DNA from: an uncultured Eubacteriales bacterium
Lineage (GTDB): Bacteria > Bacillota > Clostridia > Oscillospirales > Oscillospiraceae
Reading direction: 5' to 3'
Length of the DNA: 5,162 nt
Assembly: GCA_900555795.1 (NCBI GenBank)
Contig: USMP01000121.1
Span: forward strand, 1-5,162
Shown here: positions 1 to 5,162 of the stretch, piece by piece
Position numbering within the stretch: position 1 is the stretch's first letter
How the letters are laid out: each line of letters starts with the position of its first letter
Position numbers and translations under genes: made by a program
Notes under the pieces: model-generated
Told to the model about the DNA's origin: nothing
Databases searched by the model: none
Seen by the model: only the letters and a program-made list of their open reading frames with translations

Positions 1-23
1 GCCCCGGCCCGATGAGCCGGGGC
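1..23 (-). terminator. Probable terminator hairpin of the aspartase gene
   Basis: A perfect 8-bp inverted repeat, GCCCCGGC at 1-8 and GCCGGGGC at 16-23, encloses a 7-base loop. It lies 12 bases beyond the stop codon of the minus-strand aspartase gene, where a rho-independent terminator is expected. The U-tract that would complete it would lie outside the window, so only the stem is seen directly. Confidence 0.6.
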
Positions 24-35
24 TGTTCCGTTCGG

Positions 36-1460
36 TCACTCTCCGATCTTCTTGCGCGGGTGGACCATGTTTTCGGGTTGCAGCACCTTGTGCAACTCCT
101 CTTCGCTCATCAGCTTATGCTCGAGTACGAGGTCGTAGATGCCCTTGCCGGTTTTGAGGGCCTCCTTGGCCAGCATGCTCGACGTTTCGTAGCCCAGATA
201 GGGGTTGAGCGCAGTCACCAGCCCGATGCTGTTAAAGACCATCCGGCGGCAGACCTCCTCGTTGGCCGTGATGCCGGCGATGCACTTCTCGCGCAGCGTG
301 TTCATGGCGTTGATCAGCATTTCGATGCTCTCGAACAGGCAGTGGACGATGATCGGCTCCATGACGTTCAGTTCGAGCTGTCCGGCTTCCGATGCGATCG
401 TCACGGTGAGGTCGTTGCCGATCACGCGGAACGCTACCTGGTTGACGACTTCGGGGATCACGGGGTTGACCTTGCCCGGCATGATCGACGATCCCGGCTG
501 GCGCGGCGGGAGGTTGATCTCGTTCAGCCCGCAGCGGGGACCCGACGAGAGCAGCCGCAGGTCGTTGCAGATTTTCGAGAGTTTCACCGCAAGGCGTTTC
601 TGGGCCGAGGAGTTCATAATGAAGGCGCCCGTGTCGCTCGTGGCCTCGATCATGTTCGACGCCTCGACGAGCGGCAGTCCGGTGATCTCGCGCAGGTAAC
701 GGGTGCAAAGCCCGGCGTAGTCGGGGTCGGCGTTGATGCCCGTTCCGATGGCCGTGGCCCCCATGTTGATCTCGAAGAAAAGTTTCATGTTGGCCGTCAG
801 CCGCTCGGTCTCCTCGGTGAGGTTGGCGGCGTAGGCTTCGAACTCCTGTCCGAGGGTCATCGGCACGGCGTCCTGAAGCTGCGTGCGGCCCATCTTGATG
901 ATGCCGGAGAACTCCTCGCCCTTGGCGTGGAACGCCGCGATGAGTTCGCGCAGCGAGGCCACCAGTTTCTCGATGCTGCGCACCAGTGCGATCCTCACGG
1001 CCGTGGGGTAGGCGTCGTTGGTCGACTGCGAGAGGTTGACGTGGTTGTTGGGGTGGCAGAACTGATATTCGCCCTTTTCATGGCCGAGGAGTTCGAGCGC
1101 CCGGTTGGCGATCACTTCGTTGGCGTTCATGTTGGACTGGGTGCCGCTGCCGGTCTGCCAGACCTTCAGGGGAAACTCGTGGGGCCACTGGCCGGAGAGG
1201 ATCTCGTCGCAGGCGGCGGTGATGAGACCCGCCCGCTTCTCATCCAGCTTGCCGCTGGCGCGGTTGCAGAGGGCGGCGGCTTTCTTCAAAATGGCAAAGG
1301 AGCGGATGATCTCCCGGGGCATGGTCTCCGTGCCGATGGCGAAATTGGTGAGGCTGCGCTGGGTCTGGGCCCCCCACTGGTGGTCGGCGGGCACCTGGAC
1401 CACGCCCATGGTGTCGTGCTCCTGGCGGAACTGGGTGCTGGCTGCTGTCGTATGGTTCAT
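36..1460 (-). CDS. aspA: Aspartate ammonia-lyase (aspartase/fumarase superfamily, class II)
   Basis: Predicted to convert L-aspartate reversibly to fumarate and ammonia in the cytoplasm as a homotetramer. The 474 residues match the usual 460-480. Visible family motifs are GSGTQSNMN (104-112), STND (146-149), GRTQLQDAVPMTLGQEF (191-207) and the signature GSSIMPGKVN (323-332), where Ser324 is the expected catalytic base on the flexible loop. Aspartase is preferred over fumarase because residue 194 is Gln (GRTQ) where fumarase C has its catalytic-site His (GRTH), and because HEKGEYQ, IEATSD, KICNDLRLLSSGPR and CIAGITAN are aspartase-type. However, the N-terminal part (EHDTMG...VPAD..WGAQTQRS, WQTGSGTQSNMN) is fumarase-like, so a fumarate hydratase annotation is the main alternative. 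The start is supported by AGGAGG (minus strand, 1469-1474), 8 bases upstream. The gene appears monocistronic, with its own promoter and a 3' hairpin. Confidence 0.85.
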   Translation of the reverse strand: MNHTTAASTQFRQEHDTMGVVQVPADHQWGAQTQRSLTNFAIGTETMPREIIRSFAILKKAAALCNRASGKLDEKRAGLITAACDEILSGQWPHEFPLKVWQTGSGTQSNMNANEVIANRALELLGHEKGEYQFCHPNNHVNLSQSTNDAYPTAVRIALVRSIEKLVASLRELIAAFHAKGEEFSGIIKMGRTQLQDAVPMTLGQEFEAYAANLTEETERLTANMKLFFEINMGATAIGTGINADPDYAGLCTRYLREITGLPLVEASNMIEATSDTGAFIMNSSAQKRLAVKLSKICNDLRLLSSGPRCGLNEINLPPRQPGSSIMPGKVNPVIPEVVNQVAFRVIGNDLTVTIASEAGQLELNVMEPIIVHCLFESIEMLINAMNTLREKCIAGITANEEVCRRMVFNSIGLVTALNPYLGYETSSMLAKEALKTGKGIYDLVLEHKLMSEEELHKVLQPENMVHPRKKIGE

Positions 1461-1468
1461 TGTAGTTG

Positions 1469-1474
1469 CCTCCT
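1469..1474 (-). promoter_or_regulatory. Strong ribosome binding site of the aspartase gene
   Basis: The minus strand reads AGGAGG, a full Shine-Dalgarno match, 8 bases before the ATG at 1460-1458. It fixes the start codon and argues for a Firmicute rather than a Bacteroidetes host, since Bacteroidetes genes usually lack such sites. Confidence 0.85.
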
Positions 1475-1489
1475 GTGGTTTTCCCTATC

Positions 1490-1518
1490 AGAATAGCAAA
1501 TTCGGCGGGAAATTACAA
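1490..1518 (-). promoter_or_regulatory. Sigma-A-type promoter of the aspartase gene
   Basis: On the minus strand a -35 box TTGTAA (1518-1513) is separated by exactly 17 bases from a -10 box TATTCT (1495-1490). The -10 is preceded by TGC, which makes it an extended -10 (TGN). Each hexamer matches consensus at four of six positions. Transcription should start near 1483, leaving a leader of about 20 bases that contains the Shine-Dalgarno site. Assigned by pattern only. Confidence 0.6.
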
Positions 1519-1543
1519 GAGGCGGAGAAAAAAGAGGGGGCGC

Positions 1544-1562
1544 ATGTAGGGATCCCATACAT
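1544..1562. promoter_or_regulatory. Near-palindromic dyad upstream of the aspartase promoter
   Basis: ATGTAGGGATCCC (1544-1556), one extra A, then TACAT (1558-1562) form a dyad: the GGGATCCC core is itself palindromic and is flanked by complementary ATGTA/TACAT. It lies about 26 bases upstream of the aspartase -35 box, a position typical of an activator or repressor site. No regulator gene is in the window, so the role is inference and chance cannot be excluded. Confidence 0.25.
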
Positions 1563-1732
1563 ATTGGACAAAAGAATAAAAGGGACGAAGGATGGACCCC
1601 ACCGGTTAAAGTTGAGTTCCCGCACCTAACCAGACCGAGAAGAGGCCACATCCTGGTGAAAGGGTTGCACAAAAGCAGGCATCTTTCTACCAATTCTACC
1701 TCCGTATGTAAATACTTAATTTGAGGTGTGAT

Positions 1733-2047
1733 ATGTCACAAGAATTAGTCGGAAAATGCAGTGCAATTGTAGGAAGCAGCGAGTATTTCTACAAAATCAA
1801 TCAGGGGGCAATTTTTGCGCCATTCATGCCATCATCCGGCGGATACCAGTATTTGACGGCAGTGCAGCAGATGTGTTCCATCTGTCGGGGAGTTATTGAT
1901 GAAATCTATACAGATCTACAAAACGCCAAGTCAGTTCTCCCCACATTACCCGATACGCGGAAAGAGAACCTGATGGCATTGATAGGAAATCTGGAAGAAG
2001 CCGCCGAATTTCTGTCTCCGGCATTAGATCCATCAGGATCTTTCTGA
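1733..2047 (+). pseudogene. Toxin-like gene, segment 1: N-terminal helical region
   Basis: This frame encodes 104 residues beginning MSQELVGKC and ending LDPSGSF at a TGA. It is rich in Leu, Ala, Glu and Gln and looks mainly alpha-helical (for example DEIYTDLQNAK and LIGNLEEAAEFLSPALD). No signal peptide or membrane helix is evident. The natural continuation, HQDLSEIAGQIAADIE, lies in another frame that opens after a stop at 2025-2027, so the frame change falls between about 2028 and 2045. I do not recognise a named domain; a delivery or trafficking role for the N-terminus is inferred only from the architecture of such toxins. Confidence 0.6.
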
Positions 2048-2348
2048 GATTGCAGGCCAAATTGCCGCAGATATCGAAATGGGACTGCATCTCCATCACT
2101 ATGTTCGAGATGGCTTCGGAAATGATCTCCGGGGCGCAATCACCGAGTTGGAGCGCTGCGGCTGTGGAGGGCTGTCGCTCTATGCATCAAAAATTCAATC
2201 CTTGTGCTGGTATCAGGACATTTCCAGCAGCAATGTACTGGCCTTGCAAAAAGCCTTGAACAAGATACCCGGGTCTGATACACTGACAGAGGATGGCGTG
2301 TATGGAGAAAAAACCAGCAGCGGCTGGAATAACCTGATGACATTTTAA
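2028..2348 (+). pseudogene. Toxin-like gene, segment 2: helical linker and peptidoglycan-binding-like motif
   Basis: The frame is open from 2028 to the TAA at 2346-2348. It continues the helical region (HQDLSEIAGQIAADIE, then YVRDGFGNDLRGAITELERC) and then carries NVLALQKALNKIPG followed by LTEDGVYGEKTSSGWNNL. That pattern, LQ..LN, then L..DG.YG..T...W, resembles the C-terminal half of peptidoglycan-binding-1 domains, which could hold the protein at the cell wall. The ATG at 2079 is an internal Met with no good ribosome binding site, so an independent gene is unlikely. The frame closes right at a run of four T bases, where one more T would continue it into the next segment as LMTFLMHGSVPTL. 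Confidence 0.55.
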
Positions 2349-2545
2349 TGCATGGCTCAGTGCCTACACTTGGATTTATTGACCCACTGCAAAGCAGTAT
2401 AACGAACATAGCCATCGGAGCAACCAAAAACGGTGTAAACCAGGGAGTGACAAACGCTCTTATGATGGGGCCTCGCCCGTATGTCCATTTTGATCCGCCG
2501 CACGGCGGCGGCAAGGGTGGTTCCAGGGAACAAAGCAGCGTATAG
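2348..2545 (+). pseudogene. Toxin-like gene, segment 3: HFDPPH motif region
   Basis: The frame is open after a stop at 2330-2332. The ATG at 2348 overlaps the previous stop as TAATG, which could mimic translational coupling, but no Shine-Dalgarno site precedes it. The segment reads HGSVPTLGFIDPLQSS, then ATKNGVNQG, then PRPYVHFDPPHGGGKGG, and ends at a TAG (2543-2545) after an unrelated tail. The next frame carries FQGTKQRIDYYHINLD, so HFDPPH and HIN belong together in the repaired protein. Clustered His and Asp residues could bind a metal or mark an enzymatic core, but I cannot name the family with confidence. Confidence 0.55.
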
Positions 2546-3000
2546 ACTATTATCACATTAATCTTGACAGTATTGAGCGTGCACCTGGTATTTATCAGTG
2601 GCTCAGTTATCGCTATAACCATTATCCGATATCCGAAGATGCCTACAATGTCCTTAAGAATCTGAAAAAGGCGGGAAAAGTTGTTCGCATAGCTGGAAGA
2701 GCGCTTCTGGTGGCTGGCGCAGTTTTGGATGCGGTTGAAATTGGGAGTGCCATGCATACCGACTTAAATGATGCAGATGGCAAGTTGGGGAAAATCACAG
2801 TATCCGCTGTTGCCGAAGTTGGCGGCAGCTGGGGTGGCGCTTTTTTAGGAGCAAAACTGGGGGCCCTGGCGGGGACAATTGCCGGCCCCGCCGCACCGGT
2901 GGCTGTTCCAGTTTTAGGCATCATCGGCGGGATAGCAGGCGCGATTGGCGGCTCGGCGCTGGCGGAATGGGTTGTAGATATTACATACTTGGAGGGATAG
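2494..3000 (+). pseudogene. Toxin-like gene, segment 4: C-terminal glycine-zipper domain
   Basis: The frame is open from 2494 (after a TGA at 2491-2493) to the TAG at 2998-3000. The toxin-derived part starts near 2520 with FQGTKQRIDYYHINLD and continues through WLSYRYNHYPISEDAY to a first hydrophobic stretch (VVRIAGRALLVAGAVLDAVEIG). It then has HTDLNDADGKLGK and a long glycine/alanine membrane-type region. There GAFLGAKLGALAG places four glycines exactly four residues apart (codons at 2836, 2848, 2860 and 2872), and GGIAGAIGG gives three more (2926, 2938, 2950). Such zippers pack transmembrane helices and occur in pore-forming LXG and other secreted toxins. The GTG at 2710 is an internal Val codon and is unlikely to be a true start. 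Confidence 0.65.
2991..2996 (+). promoter_or_regulatory. Ribosome binding site of the candidate immunity gene, inside the toxin 3' end
   Basis: GGAGGG lies within the last codons of the toxin-like frame, 8 bases before the ATG at 3005. This fixes the start of the downstream gene and indicates that the two genes are read from one transcript, with reinitiation possible. Confidence 0.75.
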
Positions 3001-3004
3001 GCGT

Positions 3005-3685
3005 ATGAGGCTATGGTGGGGCAAAAAAGAGCGGCCGCCGCAAGAACCGCGAATATTGGAGTTGCGCTGGGCCAGCGCCAGGCAAGGAGCGGATTTGCCG
3101 GGCCCAGGGCTGGAGACGCTCACGCTGAATCCCTCTTATGATGAGTATTGGGATCGATTCCCCTCCGCCGCCATCGCTGTCGCAAGCAAGCTTTTCGCGG
3201 GCATGCAGGTTCTCACCTCGGTACAGGCTCCCCCGCCGTACGCAAGGGCCACGCGAAAGCAGCCGCTGTACAGCGGCCAGCAGATGTTCTTGCGGACCTA
3301 TTTTGAGACACTGGACGCCCACGGACAGGCCGGCAACATCCAGTATCAAAAGCCGGAGGAGCTTATAGCCCAGACAGCGGGGGCGGACACCCCCCTTGCA
3401 ACCCTGCTGTTTCCCGGTGACTACGGTGTGTTTTTATACAGGGCCTACGGCTATGCGTCCCTTCCCCCTATGGAGACCTTCCAGCAGATGAAGGAGCAGA
3501 TCCGGAATGGGCCGTATATGGTATATCTGGACTACGGACGCGCCCCGGACGAGGTCGAGCTTACGATCGACAGGAACGCGTTTCCTCTGGCTTGCTGCGT
3601 ATCCCGGATACGGGCCGCCTGCCAGGCCTTTGATATCCCCCTGGAGATCGACCCCAAGCTTTCACCATATGTGCAATCGTTCTGA
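3005..3685 (+). CDS. Hypothetical protein, candidate immunity partner of the upstream toxin
   Basis: An intact 226-residue protein, not recognised as any named family. It starts 4 bases after the toxin stop with a good GGAGGG site and is followed by a rho-independent terminator, so it is the last gene of a two-gene unit. Position and size match immunity proteins of polymorphic toxins; that role is inference from context. It has no signal peptide and no clear membrane helix (the most hydrophobic stretch, AAIAVASKLFAGMQV, is short), so it looks soluble and cytosolic. This is unusual if the partner is a pore former, whose immunity proteins are often membrane proteins. The start MRLWWGKKE is basic and tryptophan-rich; the middle and end are rich in Tyr and Pro (YGVFLYRAYGYASLPP; YMVYLDYG). 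It looks clearly richer in G/C than the toxin segments, which suggests a different history or differing selection. Confidence 0.7.
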   Translation: MRLWWGKKERPPQEPRILELRWASARQGADLPGPGLETLTLNPSYDEYWDRFPSAAIAVASKLFAGMQVLTSVQAPPPYARATRKQPLYSGQQMFLRTYFETLDAHGQAGNIQYQKPEELIAQTAGADTPLATLLFPGDYGVFLYRAYGYASLPPMETFQQMKEQIRNGPYMVYLDYGRAPDEVELTIDRNAFPLACCVSRIRAACQAFDIPLEIDPKLSPYVQSF

Positions 3686-3686
3686 T

Positions 3687-3720
3687 AAGCCGCTGTGAGA
3701 AATATCTCACGGCGGCTTTT
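3687..3720 (+). terminator. Rho-independent terminator of the toxin-immunity unit
   Basis: AAGCCGCTGTGAGA (3687-3700) pairs with TCTCACGGCGGCTT (3705-3718) around an AATA loop, with one T-G wobble as the only imperfection in 14 pairs. The right arm ends in a run of four T, followed by ATATT. It begins one base after the TGA of the candidate immunity gene. Confidence 0.9.
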
Positions 3721-3766
3721 ATATTAGAAGGACTTGCTTGCTGTGCTGTCCAATACGCTTGATACT

Positions 3767-3808
3767 AAAACCTGATAAAAAGCTTGAAAAGCTTTTTATC
3801 AGGTTTTT
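3767..3808. terminator. Perfect 19-bp hairpin, probable bidirectional terminator
   Basis: AAAACCTGATAAAAAGCTT (3767-3785) and its exact reverse complement at 3789-3807 are separated only by GAA. A T tract follows on the plus strand, and the leading A tract gives one on the minus strand, so the hairpin could stop transcription from either side. It comes about 45 bases after another good terminator although no minus-strand gene converges here. The long perfect pairing may therefore instead mark a mobile or repeated intergenic element. Confidence 0.7.
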
Positions 3809-3860
3809 ATGAGACGGCGCGGCGCACGGTACGCGCGACGCCAGCGCGCATAGCGCGCGG

Positions 3861-3891
3861 GATTTCAAATAAAATGCTTTTATTTGAAATC
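3861..3891. repeat. Perfect 14-bp inverted repeat (A/T-rich stem-loop)
   Basis: GATTTCAAATAAAA (3861-3874) and TTTTATTTGAAATC (3878-3891) are exact reverse complements around a TGC loop. No T tract follows the right arm on the plus strand, so it is not a standard terminator. It may be part of a palindromic intergenic repeat or an RNA stem; which of these cannot be told from one copy. Confidence 0.65.
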
Positions 3892-3922
3892 AGTATGACA
3901 AGCTGACACAGGGGAAAACGAG

Positions 3923-3944
3923 GGTGGGGGCCGCAGCCCCCGCC
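3923..3944. repeat. G/C-rich stem-loop
   Basis: GGTGGGGGC (3923-3931) pairs with GCCCCCGCC (3936-3944) around CGCA, with a single T-G wobble in nine pairs. It is followed by GCCCC and AAAA, not by a T tract. It lies about 80 bases upstream of the promoter of the next gene and is not part of the predicted transcript. Confidence 0.45.
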
Positions 3945-3999
3945 GCCCCAAAATCCGGTTTTTCGACAGACAGCTTATATCTTATCACCAAATACGAAT

Positions 4000-4028
4000 T
4001 TCACAAATGCTCCTTTTCCCTGTATACT
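4000..4028 (+). promoter_or_regulatory. Near-consensus sigma-A promoter of the M28-like gene
   Basis: The -35 box TTCACA (4000-4005) and the -10 box TATACT (4023-4028) each match consensus at five of six positions and are spaced by the ideal 17 bases. Transcription should begin near 4035, giving a leader of about 65 bases before the ATG at 4099. The preserved promoter suggests the downstream gene is still transcribed despite its internal stop. Confidence 0.75.
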
Positions 4029-4084
4029 GCATTTGTAGAACCTGCCCAAAAAAGGGGCGCTGTCCAACGAAAACAGAGAAGAAA

Positions 4085-4090
4085 AAGGAG
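4085..4090 (+). promoter_or_regulatory. Ribosome binding site of the M28-like gene
   Basis: AAGGAG lies 8 bases before the ATG at 4099 and decides the start over other in-frame Met codons. Confidence 0.8.
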
Positions 4091-4098
4091 AACGGCCT

Positions 4099-5162
4099 AT
4101 GCTGAAACACGACGCCATCCGCAGGGATCTGCTGATGACCCGGGAGGAGGGCCAAAGTTGGCACCAGTTCAAGGCCCGGATGGGACCCATTTATCCCGGC
4201 TATGAGAGTTTCGACGTGTACATGAAGTGGATGCGCTGGCAGCTGGAGAACTACGGCTGTGTGGACTTTCTGGAGCACCACTGGACCCACGGGAGTTACC
4301 GGGTAAACGACTGGCCCAACCACGACAGCGGGGCGCTGGGCCTCACGGTGGACGGGGAGGAAATCCCCGTGGTCACCATCCTGATGCTGTCCCCCTCCAC
4401 CGGCTAGGCGGGGCTGGACGGGGACCTGCTCTACTACGACTGCACCAGGGGCGCCCCGGAGGAGGGGGCCTTCAGGGGTCGGATTGTCGTCATGGAGGAG
4501 CTCCCCATGCCGGACAAGCCCTTTGACAGCAGGTTTCTGGAGAGTTTTGTCGTCACCGACACCAACTACCGCTCCGACCCCCAGCCCCCGGCGGCCATGC
4601 TGGAGATCCCCGACCCCCAGGTCAACAACTCCTGGTTCACCCGCTGGGCCTTCTCCCAGTGGATGTTTACCCTCATCGGCTACGCCGTCAAGGGCCAGGC
4701 CGCGGGCTTTATCATTGTCAGCCGCCTGCCCTACGGCGCCCTGAAGGGCCTCTATGACCGGCAGAAGCGGCACAACATCCCCTCCCTGGTGCTGGACCGG
4801 GTCAACGGCCAAAGGGTCCTGGCCGCCGCCAGGGCGGGCAAGCGGGCCAACCTGAAAATTATCAGCGAATTTTTCCCCGCCGACGCGTGGAACTTTGTCT
4901 GCTTCCTGCCCGGAGCCCACTACGGGACGGACCGGGACCAGCAGATCTCCATCAACACCCACGTGGACGCCATGTCCCTGACCCAGGACAACGGCTCCCT
5001 AGGCGCCCTGGGGGTGGTGCGCTACTTCGCCCAGCTGCCCCGGGACCAGCGGCAGAAGACCCTGCTCATCTGCGTGGACAGCCGCCACTTCATCGAAGGC
5101 TTCGAAAACGGCAACGTGGCCCACGACCCCTACGTGGTCTATCCCCAGCTGCGGGAGAAGCT
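4099..5162 (+). pseudogene. PA-domain/M28 peptidase-like protein with in-frame amber codon, 3' truncated by the window
   Basis: The frame opens at 4099 with a good RBS and promoter, meets a single TAG at 4405-4407 (codon 103), and then stays open for 251 more codons to the window end. Both sides have the same G/C-rich codon style, so they belong to one gene. After the stop, GQAAGFIIVSRLPYGALKG...IPSLVLDRVNG...AAARAGK resembles a protease-associated (PA) domain. NFVCFLPGAHYG, then INTHVDAMSLTQDNGSLGALGVVRYFA (His codon 4960, Asp 4966, Asp 4987) resembles the metal-binding core of M28 zinc aminopeptidases (HxD...DN.SG). The usual Glu-Glu pair is not seen: the expected place reads VDSRHFIEGFE (Asp codon 5077). 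No signal peptide is visible, so the product would be cytosolic. It could be a nonsense-mutated gene, a sequencing error or, less likely, an amber-decoding gene. A restart at the ATG at 4492 would keep the PA and M28 parts. Confidence 0.65.

Larger units (their letters stand above)
1733..3000 (+). pseudogene. Glycine-zipper polymorphic-toxin-like gene, broken by three apparent frameshifts
   Basis: Four overlapping reading segments in frames 2, 0, 2 and 1 read as one protein. Dropping one C of the CC near 2029-2030, adding one T to the T run at 2343-2346, and adding one T near 2519-2522 restores one uninterrupted frame of 423 codons (422 residues plus stop). The order is a helical N-terminal part, a peptidoglycan-binding-like segment, an HFDPPH...YYHIN segment and a C-terminal membrane-type glycine zipper. 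A secreted or contact-delivered pore-forming toxin is inferred from this layout and from the small ORF right behind it; no catalytic motif is recognised. The ATG at 1733 is chosen over the TTG at 1721 because GAGGTG (1723-1728) lies just before it. As sequenced, no single product spans the gene, so it is either a decayed toxin or one disturbed by sequencing indels. No signal peptide is visible, as in many toxins exported by specialised systems. Confidence 0.7.
3686..4098. other. Gene-free intergenic region rich in stem-loops
   Basis: About 410 bases with no credible gene. In order it holds the terminator of the preceding unit, a perfect 19-bp hairpin, a very G/C-rich stretch with alternating GC steps (about 3814-3860, including GCGCGC-ATA-GCGCGC at 3844-3858), a perfect 14-bp hairpin at 3861-3891, a G/C stem at 3923-3944, and the promoter and ribosome binding site of the M28-like gene. 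Sharp swings between A/T-rich and G/C-rich blocks suggest an assembled or repeated intergenic element rather than coding remnants. Confidence 0.6.

Noticed and set aside
12..1496. A 494-codon plus-strand open frame opposite the aspartase gene
   Set aside because: It is antisense to a gene with all family motifs; the translation is low-complexity Val/Gly/Asp/Arg-rich and has no supported start. It is a shadow of G/C-rich codons.
1565..1660. Possible insertion-sequence end (TGGACCCCACCGGTTAAAGT-like text near 1592)
   Set aside because: It vaguely recalls IS3-type termini, but no matching inverted end, target duplication or transposase fragment is visible in the window.
1665..1693. Promoter for the toxin-like gene (TTGCAC, 17 bases, TACCAA)
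   Set aside because: The -35 is fair but the -10 lacks the key final T and matches only three of six positions; no convincing alternative was found.
2028..2050. Programmed +1 frameshift at TTC TGA G in the toxin-like gene
   Set aside because: The overall frame change would fit, but there is no internal Shine-Dalgarno or slippery codon like that of prfB, and two further frame breaks nearby make decay or read error more likely.
2346..2350. TAATG overlap as a translationally coupled gene start
   Set aside because: There is no Shine-Dalgarno site, and one extra T in the adjacent run joins the two segments as a natural continuation (LMTFLMHGSVPTL).
4405..4407. Pyrrolysine codon
   Set aside because: Known pyrrolysine use is mainly in methylamine methyltransferases and no pyl genes are in the window; kept only as a remote possibility under the amber finding.
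3985..4962. A 325-codon minus-strand open frame opposite the M28-like gene
   Set aside because: Its translation is repetitive Val/Gly/Pro/Gln typical of antisense G/C-rich coding DNA, and the opposite strand has a promoter, RBS and PA/M28-like features.
1..5162. tRNA, rRNA, CRISPR array or riboswitch
   Set aside because: No tRNA-like cloverleaf, regularly spaced direct repeats or recognisable riboswitch core was seen on either strand.

Overview
The window looks like part of a GC-rich gut Firmicute chromosome, most likely Oscillospiraceae (Flavonifractor/Lawsonibacter-like). The signs are strong AGGAGG-type ribosome binding sites, sigma-A-type promoters, G/C-ending codons in the flanking genes and a small polymorphic-toxin locus. 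The taxonomic placement is inference; no marker gene is present.

Layout: (1) Positions 36-1460 on the minus strand hold a complete aspartase/fumarase-superfamily gene, best called aspartate ammonia-lyase. It has its own promoter, a strong RBS and a hairpin just after its stop. (2) Positions 1461-1732 are the divergent intergenic region, with the aspA promoter and a near-perfect dyad upstream of it. (3) Positions 1733-3000 on the plus strand hold a toxin-like gene broken by three apparent frameshifts. Each shift is repaired by changing one base in a short homopolymer, which gives a 422-residue protein: a helical N-terminus, a peptidoglycan-binding-like segment, an HFDPPH...HIN segment and a C-terminal glycine-zipper membrane domain. 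(4) Positions 3005-3685 hold an intact 226-residue ORF starting 4 bases after the toxin stop; by position it is the candidate immunity protein. A rho-independent terminator closes the unit. (5) Positions 3686-4098 are a gene-free stretch rich in stem-loops, followed by a near-consensus promoter. (6) From 4099 to the window end is a PA-domain/M28-peptidase-like gene interrupted by one in-frame TAG at codon 103 and cut off by the window edge.

The aspartase would supply fumarate and ammonia from aspartate and appears independent of its neighbours. The toxin and following ORF form a probable two-gene toxin-immunity cassette whose toxin is broken (or mis-sequenced) while the partner gene stays open. 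The M28-like gene is a separate transcription unit. The most notable item is the glycine-zipper toxin with its apparently soluble partner.
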